A DNA stretch of 64,000 nucleotides, taken from JARRKU01 sp963675565. GTDB taxonomy: Bacteria > Desulfobacterota > Desulfobacteria > Desulfobacterales > Desulfosarcinaceae. A program made the translations under genes and the position numbers. The stretch covers positions 1,364,001 to 1,428,000 of the forward strand of contig CAXXYD010000004.1 in the NCBI GenBank assembly GCA_963675565.2, given 5' to 3'. Positions within the stretch are counted from its first letter, which is position 1; each line of letters starts with the position of its first letter. Shown in pieces: positions 43,461 through 51,866 of this stretch. The notes beneath the pieces were generated by a model. It was not told where the DNA came from, made no database searches, and was given only the letters and a program-made list of their open reading frames with translations.

Positions 43461-44206
43461 ATATAACCTCTTAAAATAATGAAGATAGAATTATATCCAA
43501 TAGTTATGGATAAATAGAATTAGCGTTTCTGCTTTACAAGCTTTAAAACACTCTGCATTTGGTATCAAAGAGCTGGTCTCGGGATAAACTCCCCGCCCCC
43601 TGAAATATATAGAACCTCGCAATTTTTAATTCTTGTGATATTACTTGTGTCGGCAGATAATTAAAACAACATTTTGACCTGTTGGTCCGTAACTATAGCT
43701 TCAGCAAGTTCAAATGGGCAAGATTTCCGGCCGTCCTCCTGGAATTTAACAGGCTGATTTATAAACAGTTTATCACGCAACGAGCATCAGTGCCCGCACG
43801 TAAATATCAAAAGCTAAAGACGTTCCACGAACAAATGGTTGTAACGATTCGACCGTCATCCAGGGCAATGTCGGCCGGAAACCGCTTGTAGCGGCGTATC
43901 AGTCGGCCACGGATCAAGGACGGCCAAGACAGGCCGCATGGGTAAACGTTGCTTTCGTCAGGCAGGATGATATCCAGACAGGAGGTTGTCGCCTCATTCA
44001 GGGGGACAAGGTACCTGTCGGGCAGCCGGAGTCAAATCGGCTTAGAGGACATACTCCCCCAAAGCACAGTGGCCTGGCTGAAAGAACCCGGTTTGGGCAA
44101 TGGAATAAACGGGGAGAATGCCCATCGGGAAAAGTTGCCGACATCATGCAGGCAAGTTGAGCGATGTTTGGAATTCGATTTTCAGGTTTAGACTGAAAAG
44201 GGCGGA
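43461..44206. other. 746-bp gene-poor stretch with an unstarted 118-codon open frame
   Basis: The first 220 bp are AT-rich like the adjacent SDR gene. Between 43804 and 44160 a plus-strand frame stays open for 118 codons without an ATG near its beginning (it contains IQGDKVPVGQPESNR). Another 80-residue frame starts at a TTG at 43949. Neither has a clear ribosome site or known family. A relict of a mobile or retroelement is possible. Confidence 0.3.
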
Positions 44207-44590
44207 TTATGCGGGCTTGGGGGCCAATTTCAGAATCGTCTTGGCGCGTTCGATGAGTTGATCCCCCTTGAACGGTTTGACCATATAATCGCGGACCCCC
44301 ATTTTGACGATCTTCATCACATTTTCTTTGCCCGACTCGGCTGTCAGCATAATAACCGGAATACTTTTGAGATCTCGCTCGGCTTTAAGCTTTTCAAGCA
44401 TCTCGATGCCGGTCATCACGGGCATGGTGATATCGAGAATGATCAGGTCAGGCTTTTCCTTATTGGCTATGGCCAGCCCTTCGACGCCATTTTCGCCTTC
44501 AAACATTTCGCAATTATAGGGTGAGAATGCTTTTTTAACAATCATTCGAATGGTTTTACTATCATCGACAGTTAGAATTTTATAGGCCAT
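44207..44590 (-). CDS. CheY-like single-domain response regulator
   Basis: The 127-residue protein is a receiver domain alone: ILTVDDSKTIR (acidic pair), LIILDITMPVMTG (phospho-Asp), LTAESG (Thr) and VKPFKGDQLIERA (Lys). The ATG at 44590 (MAYKILTVDD) is 5 bases behind GGAGGG. It has no output domain, so it works through protein partners such as a motor, a kinase or an HPt protein. A Fur-like box lies 34 bp upstream of the start. Confidence 0.92.
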   Translation of the reverse strand: MAYKILTVDDSKTIRMIVKKAFSPYNCEMFEGENGVEGLAIANKEKPDLIILDITMPVMTGIEMLEKLKAERDLKSIPVIMLTAESGKENVMKIVKMGVRDYMVKPFKGDQLIERAKTILKLAPKPA

Positions 44591-44623
44591 AGGATCCCTC
44601 CGGAAGTATTCAGCCAATGTAAC

Positions 44624-44640
44624 TCATTATCATTATATCA
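44624..44640. promoter_or_regulatory. Candidate Fur-family box upstream of the response regulator
   Basis: The minus strand reads TGATATAATGATAATGA, containing ATAATGATAAT, the repeated hexamer of Fur boxes. By-eye match; could be chance in an AT-rich patch. Confidence 0.3.
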
Positions 44641-44812
44641 ATAATATGACAACGCGCCGGCCGAAGGCCGCATGTTTATATTCATTAACGGCCATTTCGC
44701 CAATTACTTTAGGCTTGGGCCGAAATAATCGGATCGGCTGGGCCGCCGCTCCAGTTTCGAACAAACCCGCATGAAGACCGTCCACCAGATTTTGGGTTAC
44801 AGGTCCGTAGAT

Positions 44813-45250
44813 CTATAACATCATGGCGGACTGGACAATGGACAAGATCTGCTCACGGGAAAACAAGGTCCCCCGGCCAATTCCCGGACATTGGCGGCTG
44901 ATCCAGCGCCAGCGGCTCTGGGAGCGCAGATTGCTGAACCAGAAGGGAAATGTTCGACACTGGCCGGGGCGCACGGCATATATGGTGCACCCGCCATCGA
45001 AAAAAAGGCAGCGGCCGGCGGCGTCCTCTATGATGCTGTATGCACTCTTGTATGGATACAGGCAGGTATGTGTAAACGCTGCAGCAGACATCTGCAGATG
45101 GGCGGCAATCGTCTCCGCTTCAGCCCGGGAAACAAAAATGGTACCGGGATCACCCACACAGCAGGCACCGCACTGCTGGCATTCAAAACGGAGTCCCTCA
45201 TCGAAAAAATACGAACGTTGTTGCATGGCATCGAAGGAATCGGATTGCAT
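44813..45250 (-). CDS. YkgJ-family cysteine-cluster protein
   Basis: The 145-residue protein contains CQQCGACC, then GRCLFFDGGCTIYAVRPGQCRTFPFW, the pattern of YkgJ/UPF0153-type Fe-S or zinc cysteine-cluster proteins. Function of the family is not established. Several ATGs are possible (45250, 45226), none with a clear ribosome site; a TTG at 45265 is unlikely. It is convergent-side neighbour of the CheY gene and divergent from the thioredoxin gene. Confidence 0.8.
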   Translation of the reverse strand: MQSDSFDAMQQRSYFFDEGLRFECQQCGACCVGDPGTIFVSRAEAETIAAHLQMSAAAFTHTCLYPYKSAYSIIEDAAGRCLFFDGGCTIYAVRPGQCRTFPFWFSNLRSQSRWRWISRQCPGIGRGTLFSREQILSIVQSAMML

Positions 45251-45607
45251 GCTGTTGCATATCAAAACCCGTCGGGGGAATCAATCGCGGTGATGGGCCC
45301 GGGAAATTTGCCTTGGATGTAATCATGGGCGGGGCGCTTTATCCCTGCCCATTCATCCCCAAATCGATAAAACGAATAGAGGGACAAAGGCCGGTTGCCC
45401 AACCCAATGGCACGCTTGACAGGGGATATATTTACATCGCTAAAATGGGTGTTATTGTTTTCTCGATTTACAATCCGGTTTCGGGTAGCTCTCATTTCGA
45501 TGCAAAAGGCGATTCCAGAGGGTGGAATCCCTTGTGTGTAACCCAAACACGAAACCGACGATGAACACCGGGTCGTGGATTAAAATGAATAATAAAGAGG
45601 TGGCACA
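45251..45607. other. 357-bp divergent intergenic stretch
   Basis: No gene supported. TTGACA (45416) and TAAAAT (45441) with a 19-bp spacer could be the thioredoxin promoter. A 7-bp hairpin GATTCCA-gaggg-TGGAATC lies at 45511-45529. A minus-strand frame of 94 codons crosses the area but has no ribosome site. Confidence 0.3.
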
Positions 45608-46186
45608 ATGCCCAACGAAACCCTGATCGCCTGCCCCGAATGCGGGGCCAAAAATAAAATTCCAGCGGAAAAACTGGACCAGGATGCCAAATGCGGACGA
45701 TGTCACCAATCGTTGAAACCGGAAATCGAACGGCAAAAAGCGATCATCCTGACCCTGCGATGCAGCCAGTGCCATACCAAAAATCGGGTTCCCCGGATCA
45801 AACTGCATTCAGGGGCCAAATGCGGACGATGCGGCGCACCGATTCAGCACGAAGGCCTTCTGGACGGTCGCACGGTGATGGTGACCGACACCAATTTCCC
45901 CCAGACCGTTCTTCAGTCTCCCCTTCCCGTTCTGCTATACGGCTGGGCGCCGTGGTGCAGTGTATGCAGCGGGACCGGACCTCAGGTGGAACAGCTGGCC
46001 GCTGAAACCAAAGGCAAAATCCGGGTCGCTAAAGTCAACATCGATACCAGCCCGCAATTGGCCTCCAAATATAATATCCTGAGCGTGCCGGCCTTCTTTA
46101 TTTTCGACGGCGGACAATTCAAAGAGCATATTCCGGGCGCAGTCCCAAAACATGACCTCATGATGAAAATGAGCAGGTATATCTAA
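45608..46186 (+). CDS. Thioredoxin with two tandem N-terminal zinc ribbons
   Basis: The 192-residue protein begins with two similar ribbons: CPECGAKNKIP ... CGRC (residues 9-33) and CSQCHTKNRVP ... CGRC (52-78), followed by a thioredoxin domain from about residue 85. The active site is WCSVC (in GWAPWCSVCSG) rather than WCGPC; the cis-Pro lies in SVPAFFIFDGG. Trx2-type thioredoxins normally have a single ribbon, so this is a duplication. Ribosome site AAAGAGGTGGCACA. Cytoplasmic; probably a stress-related disulfide reductase. Confidence 0.88.
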   Translation: MPNETLIACPECGAKNKIPAEKLDQDAKCGRCHQSLKPEIERQKAIILTLRCSQCHTKNRVPRIKLHSGAKCGRCGAPIQHEGLLDGRTVMVTDTNFPQTVLQSPLPVLLYGWAPWCSVCSGTGPQVEQLAAETKGKIRVAKVNIDTSPQLASKYNILSVPAFFIFDGGQFKEHIPGAVPKHDLMMKMSRYI

Positions 46187-46318
46187 CCCGGCGGCCGGTC
46201 GCCGACCGCCCGGCAAATCCGTCTTGCCGACCGAAGCAGCGTCCGCAAATGGTTCAATCCACCTATTCCAGTGCCCATCCTAAAGTTCAACTCTGGTCGA
46301 CCGATACTATATCCAAGC

Positions 46319-46350
46319 CTGCTGCCAGGCGGTTTGGCGCCTGGCAGCAG
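46319..46350 (+). other. 13-bp perfect hairpin upstream of the histidine kinase
   Basis: CTGCTGCCAGGCG (46319-46331), loop GTTTGG, CGCCTGGCAGCAG (46338-46350). It lies 52 bp before the kinase start and 133 bp after the thioredoxin stop. No T-run follows, so an mRNA structure or protein site is as likely as a terminator. Confidence 0.5.
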
Positions 46351-46402
46351 AATCCACTGACACGACAGATAACGGCCATTGACCAGGACAAGCTGACAGA
46401 CC

Positions 46403-48517
46403 ATGACCCAGGCGCACATGATGACTCGCGAAAAAGCACAAGAACCGGCGGGGATGTCCAGCAAAAAAACGATCATGGATCTGCTGAAGCGGATTAAACA
46501 GATTGAAACAGAGCAGGAAAATTCCCAGAAAGCCCAGAAAGCCCTGAAGGAGAGTGAAGAGCGCTTCAGGCTCATTTCCGAAACCATCAATTTCGGTGTT
46601 TTTGAAATTGGCGCAGACGGCAGCTGTCTCTATGCCAACACCCGCTATCAGCAAATCTTCGGAATCAACCTGGCGCAGAGCCTCACCACCCAATGGCATG
46701 AGTATTTGCAGGACGACGACAAGGCACGGGTTTCTGAGGCTTGGCGCACCGCCATCAACGCAATGGAAGAATTTTCAGTGGACTGCCGGATCGTTTCGCG
46801 CAGTGGAAAGCAACGCTGGGTGCATGTGCATTCCTCGCCGGTTTTTTCCGATGAGGGGGCCCGCTATACCGGCACTGTGGAGGACATCACCCATCGCAAG
46901 CGTACGGAACAGGAACTGAAAAAAGCCAAGGAGGAGGCCGAGCTTGGCAGCCGGGCGAAAAGCCAATTCCTGGCCAATATGAGTCATGAAATCCGCACCC
47001 CCATGAACGGGGTTATCGGCTTTACCGATCTTTTGCTGGAAACGGAACTGGATGAGGTCCAAATCGACTACACCCACACCATCAAACGCAGCGGGGAAGC
47101 GCTGCTCTCCCTGATCAATGACATTCTCGACTTTTCCAAAATTGAAACCGGAGAGCTGGAATTCGAGCAAATCGACTTCGATCCCGAATTGCTGGCCTAT
47201 GATGTATGCGATCTGGTCCGGCCCAAAATAGGCAGCCGCCCCATTGAGCTGCTCTGCAGCATCCAAGCGGATGTTCCCGCCCTGGTCAAAGGCGACCCCC
47301 TGCGATTTCGTCAGGTCATTACCAACCTGCTGGGAAATGCCCCCAAGTTTACCGAAAAAGGCGAAATCGGCCTCTCTCTGTCCGTTGAAGAGGAAACCGA
47401 AACACGCGTTAAGCTGCATGCCACAATTTCCGATACCGGCATTGGCATCCCCCCGGACAAGATCAGCGTCATATTCGAACCGTTTCAGCAGGCCGACGGA
47501 TCGACCACCAGAAAATACGGCGGCACCGGACTGGGGCTGTCCATCTGCAAACAACTGGCCAATATGATGAACGGAAATGCCTGGGCGGAAAGCCGGGAAG
47601 GTGCAGGCAGCACGTTTCATTTCACCGCCTGGCTGGACAAAAGCGAATCTGAAATGCCGACCCGGGTTGCGCCGGGGGTTCTGGAAAACAAACGGGTGCT
47701 GCTGGTGGACGACCATGCCGGAAACCGCAAAATCCTTAAACATATCGTCACCAACGCCAAAATGACCCCAACATGCCTCGACAATGGGCGCGAAGCAGCG
47801 GCGGCCATAAATGTCGCCCGGGGGGAAAATCGGCCCTATGATGTCTGTCTGGTCGACCTGGGCATGCCCGATATGGATGGCTACGCCGTGGCCCGCGAAG
47901 TCAAAAAGGACATCGAAAAGCCGCCATTGCTTATCGCATTGTCCTCGGCCCTGGAACGGGACGCGCAAAAATGCGAAGCGGCCGGATTCGACGGCTTCAT
48001 CGCCAAGCCGGTCCGCCGCAAAAAATTGCTCCAGATGATCGCCCGGCTGTTGGGAGAAGATCCGGGCAACCGCCTTGAACGGGCCAAAACCCGCAAGATG
48101 CACACCCAGTATTCTGTGCGCGAAGCCATGAAACAATCGGTGCAGATTCTTCTGGCCGAAGACAATCTGGTCAACCAAAAGCTGGCTGTCATGATGCTGG
48201 GCAAGGCCGGCTACAATGTGATCGTGGCCGCAAACGGCAAGGAGGCGGTGGCCGCCTTTACCGAAAATCCAAAGGCCTACGACCTGATCTTCATGGATGT
48301 ACAAATGCCTGAAATGGATGGAAAGGCAGCCACACAGACCCTTCGCCGGCTCGGGTTTTGCGAGATCCCCATCGTCGCCATGACCGCCCATGCCATGAAA
48401 GGCGACCGTGAAATGTGCCTTGAAGCCGGTATGAACGATTATATTACCAAGCCCATCAAGCGAGAGACGGTTTTTGACATGATCAAAAAATATGTCTTCC
48501 AAAAGGAGGAATCATGA
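46403..48517 (+). CDS. Hybrid sensor histidine kinase (PAS-HisKA-HATPase-REC-REC)
   Basis: The 704-residue protein has an N-terminal coiled region (about 20-50), a PAS domain (50-175), HisKA with phospho-acceptor H195 in NMSHEIRTPMN, an HATPase domain with N, G1 (DTGIGIPPDK) and G2 (YGGTGLGLSI) boxes, and two receivers with phospho-Asp in LVDLGMPD (about 484) and FMDVQMPE (about 631). No membrane segment, hence cytoplasmic sensing. In the N box the sequence reads LLGNAPKFTEKG, where Asn-Ala-x-Lys-Phe-Thr is usual. It overlaps the HPt gene by 4 bases. Confidence 0.94.
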   Translation: MTQAHMMTREKAQEPAGMSSKKTIMDLLKRIKQIETEQENSQKAQKALKESEERFRLISETINFGVFEIGADGSCLYANTRYQQIFGINLAQSLTTQWHEYLQDDDKARVSEAWRTAINAMEEFSVDCRIVSRSGKQRWVHVHSSPVFSDEGARYTGTVEDITHRKRTEQELKKAKEEAELGSRAKSQFLANMSHEIRTPMNGVIGFTDLLLETELDEVQIDYTHTIKRSGEALLSLINDILDFSKIETGELEFEQIDFDPELLAYDVCDLVRPKIGSRPIELLCSIQADVPALVKGDPLRFRQVITNLLGNAPKFTEKGEIGLSLSVEEETETRVKLHATISDTGIGIPPDKISVIFEPFQQADGSTTRKYGGTGLGLSICKQLANMMNGNAWAESREGAGSTFHFTAWLDKSESEMPTRVAPGVLENKRVLLVDDHAGNRKILKHIVTNAKMTPTCLDNGREAAAAINVARGENRPYDVCLVDLGMPDMDGYAVAREVKKDIEKPPLLIALSSALERDAQKCEAAGFDGFIAKPVRRKKLLQMIARLLGEDPGNRLERAKTRKMHTQYSVREAMKQSVQILLAEDNLVNQKLAVMMLGKAGYNVIVAANGKEAVAAFTENPKAYDLIFMDVQMPEMDGKAATQTLRRLGFCEIPIVAMTAHAMKGDREMCLEAGMNDYITKPIKRETVFDMIKKYVFQKEES

Positions 48518-48831
48518 ACTTGACACAATTGGCCGAAAATCTTGGACTGGAAATAGATGAGTACAAGGAACTCATCGAACTGTTCATCGACACGGGATCC
48601 ACCGACTTTCTCAAAATACAGGATGCTTTGGCCAAAAGCGATGCCGAACAGATCATGCGCAGCGCCCACACGATAAAAGGCGCCGCCGGGAACCTCGGTT
48701 TGCTTGACGTCAGCGAAGTTGCCAAAGCCATTGAAGAAAGTGCCGGCGCCAATCAACTGGAGGCGCTGACCCAGGCCGTTCATACACTTAAAACCCAGTT
48801 TGACGCCATCGACACGTTCATGCACGGATAA
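48514..48831 (+). CDS. HPt domain phosphotransfer protein
   Basis: The 105-residue, all-helical protein carries the HPt signature AHTIKGAAGNLG with phosphorylatable H52. It is encoded with a 4-base overlap (ATGA) after the hybrid kinase and so most likely takes phosphate from the second receiver. The final receiver could be the stand-alone CheY-like protein encoded at 44207-44590. Ribosome site AAAGGAGG inside the kinase gene. Confidence 0.92.
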   Translation: MNLTQLAENLGLEIDEYKELIELFIDTGSTDFLKIQDALAKSDAEQIMRSAHTIKGAAGNLGLLDVSEVAKAIEESAGANQLEALTQAVHTLKTQFDAIDTFMHG

Positions 48832-48970
48832 CCTGCCGCCGCCCAACGGTTAATAGCCCGTATCGTACCGGTGCCGGGCATCGGCGGGGTTTCCCCCCAC
48901 CCGCCTCCCGGCCCGCCATTAGGCGTTGATTTCTGGCTAATGAACCGGTTTTCTGCTATGGTCGGCGCCC

Positions 48971-49879
48971 ATGGACACCCCATCTCGACATAAAGACCTG
49001 CTTCAATGGCTGACGGCCCTGCTCGGTTCAGGCCTCCGCATCTGCGAAGCGGTCTCGACCTACCTTGAGGCGACCTTTGGAACGGCCGATCTGGCATCGG
49101 TTCTGGCCGGTGAAGACAGCAGCGAAATCGATTCCCTGCTGGAATTGATATTCTTTCCGGACATGGAAACCCAACTCCGCTATGAAGCGCGATGGGGAGA
49201 CGTTCCTTTTTCCGGGAATGACCAAGATGAGGTGATACGGCTCCTCGGCACAGCGACTATAGCCGTTCCCTTGACAGGCCACCGAGCCGGCGGGCATACC
49301 CCCGTGGTAATCGCCCCCGATTTTGTCCTTGAAGCATTCGTTCGGCGGCTGAACATCTGCTGGCAGCCCGATCAGCGGCTGGTGCAGATCCTGAATGACT
49401 GCCACCCTCGTGACAACCGGAATCGAATGCGCGTTCATCTGCGCAATGCACGGCTTGAATGGAGACCGGAACAGGTTGCGCTGATTTGTCAATTTTTATC
49501 TGAAATGCCCCGTGGCAGCCCGGATCTGGAAACGTTGCTCTGCTTCCTGATTACTTTGCTTCCCGATCTGGCGGCCGGAATGGATTTTTTCGATTTTTTG
49601 GTGGCCAAGAAATTTTTCTGCTTCCAGGCCCTGTGCAAGGCGGAGGATTTTGAACGCAGACGGCAGTCCAGCAATATGGAAACCATGATGCTGCAAGGGA
49701 CAAGATCCGCCCATGGCAGCATCGAACAGTGGCGTCAACAGATGCGGCAGATTGACCGAATGTGCCAGTCGCTGTTCGGCCGCACCCATTTTTTCCAGGA
49801 TCCTGCCGGGCAATACGTTAACCTGGGCAATGAAAACAATCGCAAAACCGTGCAGGCGATCATGCGTGTCCTATCTTAA
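48971..49879 (+). CDS. Unknown protein, about 302 residues
   Basis: A soluble-looking protein, helical, with RLVQILNDCHPRDNRNRMRVHLRNA and LETLLCFLITLLPDLAAGMDFFDFLVAKKFF as the most structured stretches. No signal peptide, Cys motif or nucleotide-binding loop is obvious, and I do not recognise a family. Codon usage resembles its neighbours. No good ribosome site precedes the ATG; another nearby start is possible. It stands between the phosphorelay genes and lolA, all on the plus strand, but with gaps of 139 and 174 bp. Confidence 0.65.
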   Translation: MDTPSRHKDLLQWLTALLGSGLRICEAVSTYLEATFGTADLASVLAGEDSSEIDSLLELIFFPDMETQLRYEARWGDVPFSGNDQDEVIRLLGTATIAVPLTGHRAGGHTPVVIAPDFVLEAFVRRLNICWQPDQRLVQILNDCHPRDNRNRMRVHLRNARLEWRPEQVALICQFLSEMPRGSPDLETLLCFLITLLPDLAAGMDFFDFLVAKKFFCFQALCKAEDFERRRQSSNMETMMLQGTRSAHGSIEQWRQQMRQIDRMCQSLFGRTHFFQDPAGQYVNLGNENNRKTVQAIMRVLS

Positions 49880-50053
49880 CGGGTGCCGCGCCGCAAACAT
49901 GCCAACCGGATGATTACCGGCACGGCGGATGGACGTTGGCAATGGCTGGCAAGGGGTAAGGCAATGCACCGTATTGCCATATGGATCAATTCAGGTTAGG
50001 AATGTGTTCTGAGAGAGGATATGCAATAGCATGATAAAGGAGACGGCACCCCA

Positions 50054-50716
50054 ATGAACCACTTCAGTCGCATTTTCGGTCTGGTGACCCTGCTGACGGT
50101 TCTGTTTTTTGCCTCAGCCCAGGCGCAGGATGATACTCCAAGCATCGACCAGATCCTTTCCGGGGTAGAGGCACGCTATGCCGGCAGAGGATTTAAAGCC
50201 GTTTTTCATCAGGAATCCATGCTCAAGGCCATGCAGATCAGCGATACGGCGGAGGGACAACTGACGGTTCGCCGACCGGGGCAAATGCGCTGGGAGTATA
50301 TCCTGCCGGAGCCCCAGACCATCATCACCGACGGTCATAGCATGTGGATTTACCGCCCGGCGGACAATCAGGTAATGGTGGGCAAAGCACCGGAATTTTT
50401 CAGCGGGGGAAAGGGCGCCGGTTTTCTGTCGGACATCCGACAAATCCGAGGCAGCTTCAAAGTGGAACAAAAAGCAGCCGAGAACAAGCAATACCATCGG
50501 TTAAAGCTGGTGCCGATGAAGCCCACCCCCGAAATCGCTGAAATTCTTTTGTCGGTGAACAAAACCAGTTTTCAGGTCGATCAGGTGGTGACCACCAATG
50601 CCTACGGCGATGAAACCCGCATTGTGCTGAGCCATTACGAATTCAATCTGGACCCCGATGAAAGCCTTTTCCGCTTTGACATCCCCGAAGGAACGGACAT
50701 CGTTCAAATCGATTAG
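50054..50716 (+). CDS. lolA: Outer-membrane lipoprotein carrier protein LolA
   Basis: The 220-residue protein has a signal peptide (about 1-25, ending AQAQ) and the LolA fold: ILSGVEARYAGRGFKAVFHQES, RRPGQMRWEYILPEPQTIITDG and MWIYRPADNQV are typical. It carries lipoproteins across the periplasm to the outer membrane, so the cell is diderm. AAAGGAGACGG precedes the ATG. nadA follows after 23 bases. Confidence 0.92.
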   Translation: MNHFSRIFGLVTLLTVLFFASAQAQDDTPSIDQILSGVEARYAGRGFKAVFHQESMLKAMQISDTAEGQLTVRRPGQMRWEYILPEPQTIITDGHSMWIYRPADNQVMVGKAPEFFSGGKGAGFLSDIRQIRGSFKVEQKAAENKQYHRLKLVPMKPTPEIAEILLSVNKTSFQVDQVVTTNAYGDETRIVLSHYEFNLDPDESLFRFDIPEGTDIVQID

Positions 50717-50739
50717 ACCCATTGACTGGAGAAATAAAA

Positions 50740-51636
50740 ATGCAGGCAGCCATTAAGAAACTGGCCCGTGAACGCAACGCCATCATTCTGGCGCATAACT
50801 ATCAACCTGCGGAAATTCAGGACCTTGCCGACCTGTGCGGGGACTCCCTGGAGCTAAGCCGCAAAGCCGCCCAAACCGAAGCCGCGGTCATCGTCTTTTG
50901 CGGCGTGCATTTCATGGCGGAAACGGCATCCATCCTGTCACCGGATAAAAAGGTGCTGCTGCCCCGCCAGGACGCCGGGTGCCTCATGGCGGACATGATT
51001 ACAGCCGAAGCATTGAGGGCCAAAATAGCCTCTCTGCCTCCCATGCCGGTGGTGACTTATGTAAATTCCACAGCCGATGTTAAGGCCCTCTCCACGACCT
51101 GCTGCACCTCGGCCAATGTGATTCAGGTGGTCAACAGCCTCGATGCCGAAGAAATGCTGCTGACGCCGGACCGTAACCTGGCGATGTACGCCGCCGCCAA
51201 AACCGGAAAGAAGATTCATATCTGGGAAGGCTACTGCCCCACCCACGAGTGGCTCAAACCGGAAGATGTCGTCCAGGCCCGCCAGGCGCATCCGGATGCG
51301 GTCTTTCTGGCCCATCCCGAATGCCGGCCGGAAATCCTTGAAATCGCCGACGTGATCGCCAGCACTTCCGGTATGCTGAAGTATGCTGCCCAATCCAAAG
51401 AAAGCGAATTTATCATCGGCACGGAGCAGGGTATTTTGCATCCCATGCAAAAGGCCAACCCGGACAAACACTTCTACCCGGCATCTCGCAAGATGATCTG
51501 TAAAGACATGAAAAAAATCGGGTTGGAAGATGTGCTCAAAAGCCTGGAAGAAATGTCCGGCGAAGTCAAGGTGTCTGAAGAGATCCGCATTCCGGCACTC
51601 AAGGCGGTTCAGGCCATGATCGATCTTAAGATATAG
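50740..51636 (+). CDS. nadA: Quinolinate synthase
   Basis: The 298-residue protein is NadA: ILAHNYQPAEIQDLAD at the start, GVHFMAETA, DAGCLMAD, the CC pair in TTCCTSAN and the ending YPASRKMICKDMK with three Cys that bind a [4Fe-4S] cluster. It condenses iminoaspartate with dihydroxyacetone phosphate in NAD synthesis. The start ATG at 50740 (MQAAIKK) is behind TGGAGAAATAAA; a TTG at 50722 is less likely. No nadB or nadC adjoins it. Confidence 0.96.
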   Translation: MQAAIKKLARERNAIILAHNYQPAEIQDLADLCGDSLELSRKAAQTEAAVIVFCGVHFMAETASILSPDKKVLLPRQDAGCLMADMITAEALRAKIASLPPMPVVTYVNSTADVKALSTTCCTSANVIQVVNSLDAEEMLLTPDRNLAMYAAAKTGKKIHIWEGYCPTHEWLKPEDVVQARQAHPDAVFLAHPECRPEILEIADVIASTSGMLKYAAQSKESEFIIGTEQGILHPMQKANPDKHFYPASRKMICKDMKKIGLEDVLKSLEEMSGEVKVSEEIRIPALKAVQAMIDLKI

Positions 51637-51753
51637 ACGCAGCCGCCGTGTGAAAAACCATAACGATGGCGTCAAACACCCGGGACGGCTCGATGGGTTT
51701 GGTCAGGGCGGCGGCGTTGCCGTCCACCGCCGGAATGCGTTTTCCTTGAATGC
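51626..51753 (-). pseudogene. Fragment of a response-regulator receiver domain
   Basis: The minus strand encodes KRIPAVDGNAAALTKPIEPS followed by RVFDAIVMVFH and a stop that overlaps the end of nadA. The ALTKPIEPSRVFDAI segment is a receiver-domain C-terminus including the conserved Lys-Pro. The upstream half is missing, so it is a decayed remnant. The adjoining gap to 51866 holds nothing else. Confidence 0.5.
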
Positions 51754-51866
51754 CCGCTGGGCGGGATGGCCCATCAACCGGCCGGCCTGAACCCAGTATT
51801 GCTCCCCGGGGGACCGGACTTTATGGGAACGGTGGGTGCAGAACCGCAGAGGTCCGGCAAGGACGG

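Noticed and set aside
45262..45546. 94-codon minus-strand frame in the gap before the thioredoxin gene
   Set aside because: No ribosome site, no family, overlaps likely promoters.
46775..48502. 575-codon minus-strand frame opposite the hybrid kinase
   Set aside because: Antisense shadow of a clear histidine kinase gene.
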